NCBI GenBank assembly: GCA_963169045.1
Contig: CAUJDF010000046.1
Span: 1 to 49,255 of the forward strand
DNA: 49,255 nucleotides
Direction of reading: 5' to 3'
Source: Myxococcota bacterium
Lineage (GTDB): Bacteria > Myxococcota_A > Bradymonadia > UBA7976 > UBA1532
Part shown: in pieces, positions 49,047 to 49,255 of the stretch
Position numbering within the stretch: position 1 is the stretch's first letter
How the letters are laid out: each line of letters begins with the position of its first letter
Notes under the pieces: generated by a model
Seen by the model: only the letters and a program-made list of their open reading frames with translations
Told to the model about the DNA's origin: nothing
Database searches by the model: none
Position numbers and translations under genes: made by a program

Positions 49047-49255
49047 TCACTTGAGCGTGGGCTCGCTGTAATACGTGCCGCCCGGCCGCTCGCACTTGCC
49101 GGAGCTGGCCTTGTACCGTAAGTGCTCGCCCCGCCCCGTCTGGGCGGGCGCGGGTCGGACGTAGTACGGGTGGGCGGTGGCGGGCGTGCGTCAGGTGACG
49201 GTGCTGCGCTCGCGAGCGAAGTCGGCGGGGAGCAGGACGGCGCCGGGCGTGGCAA
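49047..49255 (-). pseudogene. C-terminal gene fragment with an in-frame TGA
   Basis: Entering from the window edge, one minus-strand frame reads ATPGAVLLPADFARERSTVT and stops at TGA 49193-49191. The same frame continues with coding-like composition and nearly all G/C third positions for 47 more codons (HPYYVRPA, LRYKASSGKCERPGG, TYYSEPTLK) to TGA 49049-49047. No ATG, GTG or TTG exists between the two stops, so the second part is unlikely to be a separate gene. The gene is cut by the window edge and its family is not recognised. Confidence 0.45.

Noticed and set aside
49191-49193. TGA as a selenocysteine codon
   Set aside because: No hairpin suitable as a bacterial SECIS directly downstream, and the surrounding residues do not resemble a known selenoprotein.

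Overview
The window is about 49 kb of very GC-rich chromosome with dense, strand-alternating gene clusters and no rRNA, tRNA, phage, insertion sequence or CRISPR array that I could find. Several traits point to a Myxococcota-like (former Deltaproteobacteria) or related predatory or soil lineage: many lipoproteins with Asp/Ala/Pro-rich linkers, cysteine-rich repeat proteins, a Ser/Thr kinase carrying a formylglycine-generating-enzyme-like domain, a tandem PilZ protein, DNRLRE/beta-helix and CAP-domain secreted proteins, and a short cysteine tag on a secreted lipase. This assignment is inference; no marker gene fixes the taxonomy.

Layout. 137-6053: a cysteine-rich lipoprotein, an unrecognised cytosolic protein, then a two-gene minus-strand operon of a giant membrane-anchored P-loop ATPase and an MscS channel. 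6110-10794: a quinone oxidoreductase-like MDR enzyme, the kinase and a Uma2-like nuclease. 10795-15466: tandem-GNAT acetyltransferase, M1 aminopeptidase with HEAT tail coupled to a GFA-fold protein, and a class IV aminotransferase. 15495-18086: a zinc cassette (CDF exporter plus SmtB/CzrA-type sensor) under an apparently leaderless promoter with an operator between its -35 and -10, running into a CAP-domain lipoprotein. 18091-25283: DUF2914 protein, GT-C membrane glycosyltransferase coupled to a propeller lipoprotein, a family I-like lipase, a MepA-like murein endopeptidase, and a ROK kinase lacking the zinc cysteines that overlaps the endopeptidase gene by 140 bp. 25393-27532: a propeller-like lipoprotein, a cyclic-nucleotide-binding protein and a membrane protein. 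27540-32604: a five-gene minus-strand envelope operon. 32677-38909: an Lrp/AsnC regulator translationally coupled to gltB and gltD (ammonia assimilation). 38940-47915: PilZ protein, beta-helix protein, orphan acyltransferase, a 1381-residue SUKH/WD40 mosaic protein and a DUF6141-like membrane protein. 47916-49255 is decayed: a frame-broken secreted protein, a perfect 19-bp hairpin and the end of a gene interrupted by an in-frame stop.

The best-understood functional units are the Lrp-gltBD nitrogen operon and the zinc efflux cassette. The units most likely to be new biology are the ATPase-MscS pair, the large SUKH/WD40 protein and the five-gene envelope operon. A further thread is a recurring promoter layout that puts a -10 box 6-9 nt before the start codon with no ribosome binding site, suggesting that leaderless mRNAs are common here.
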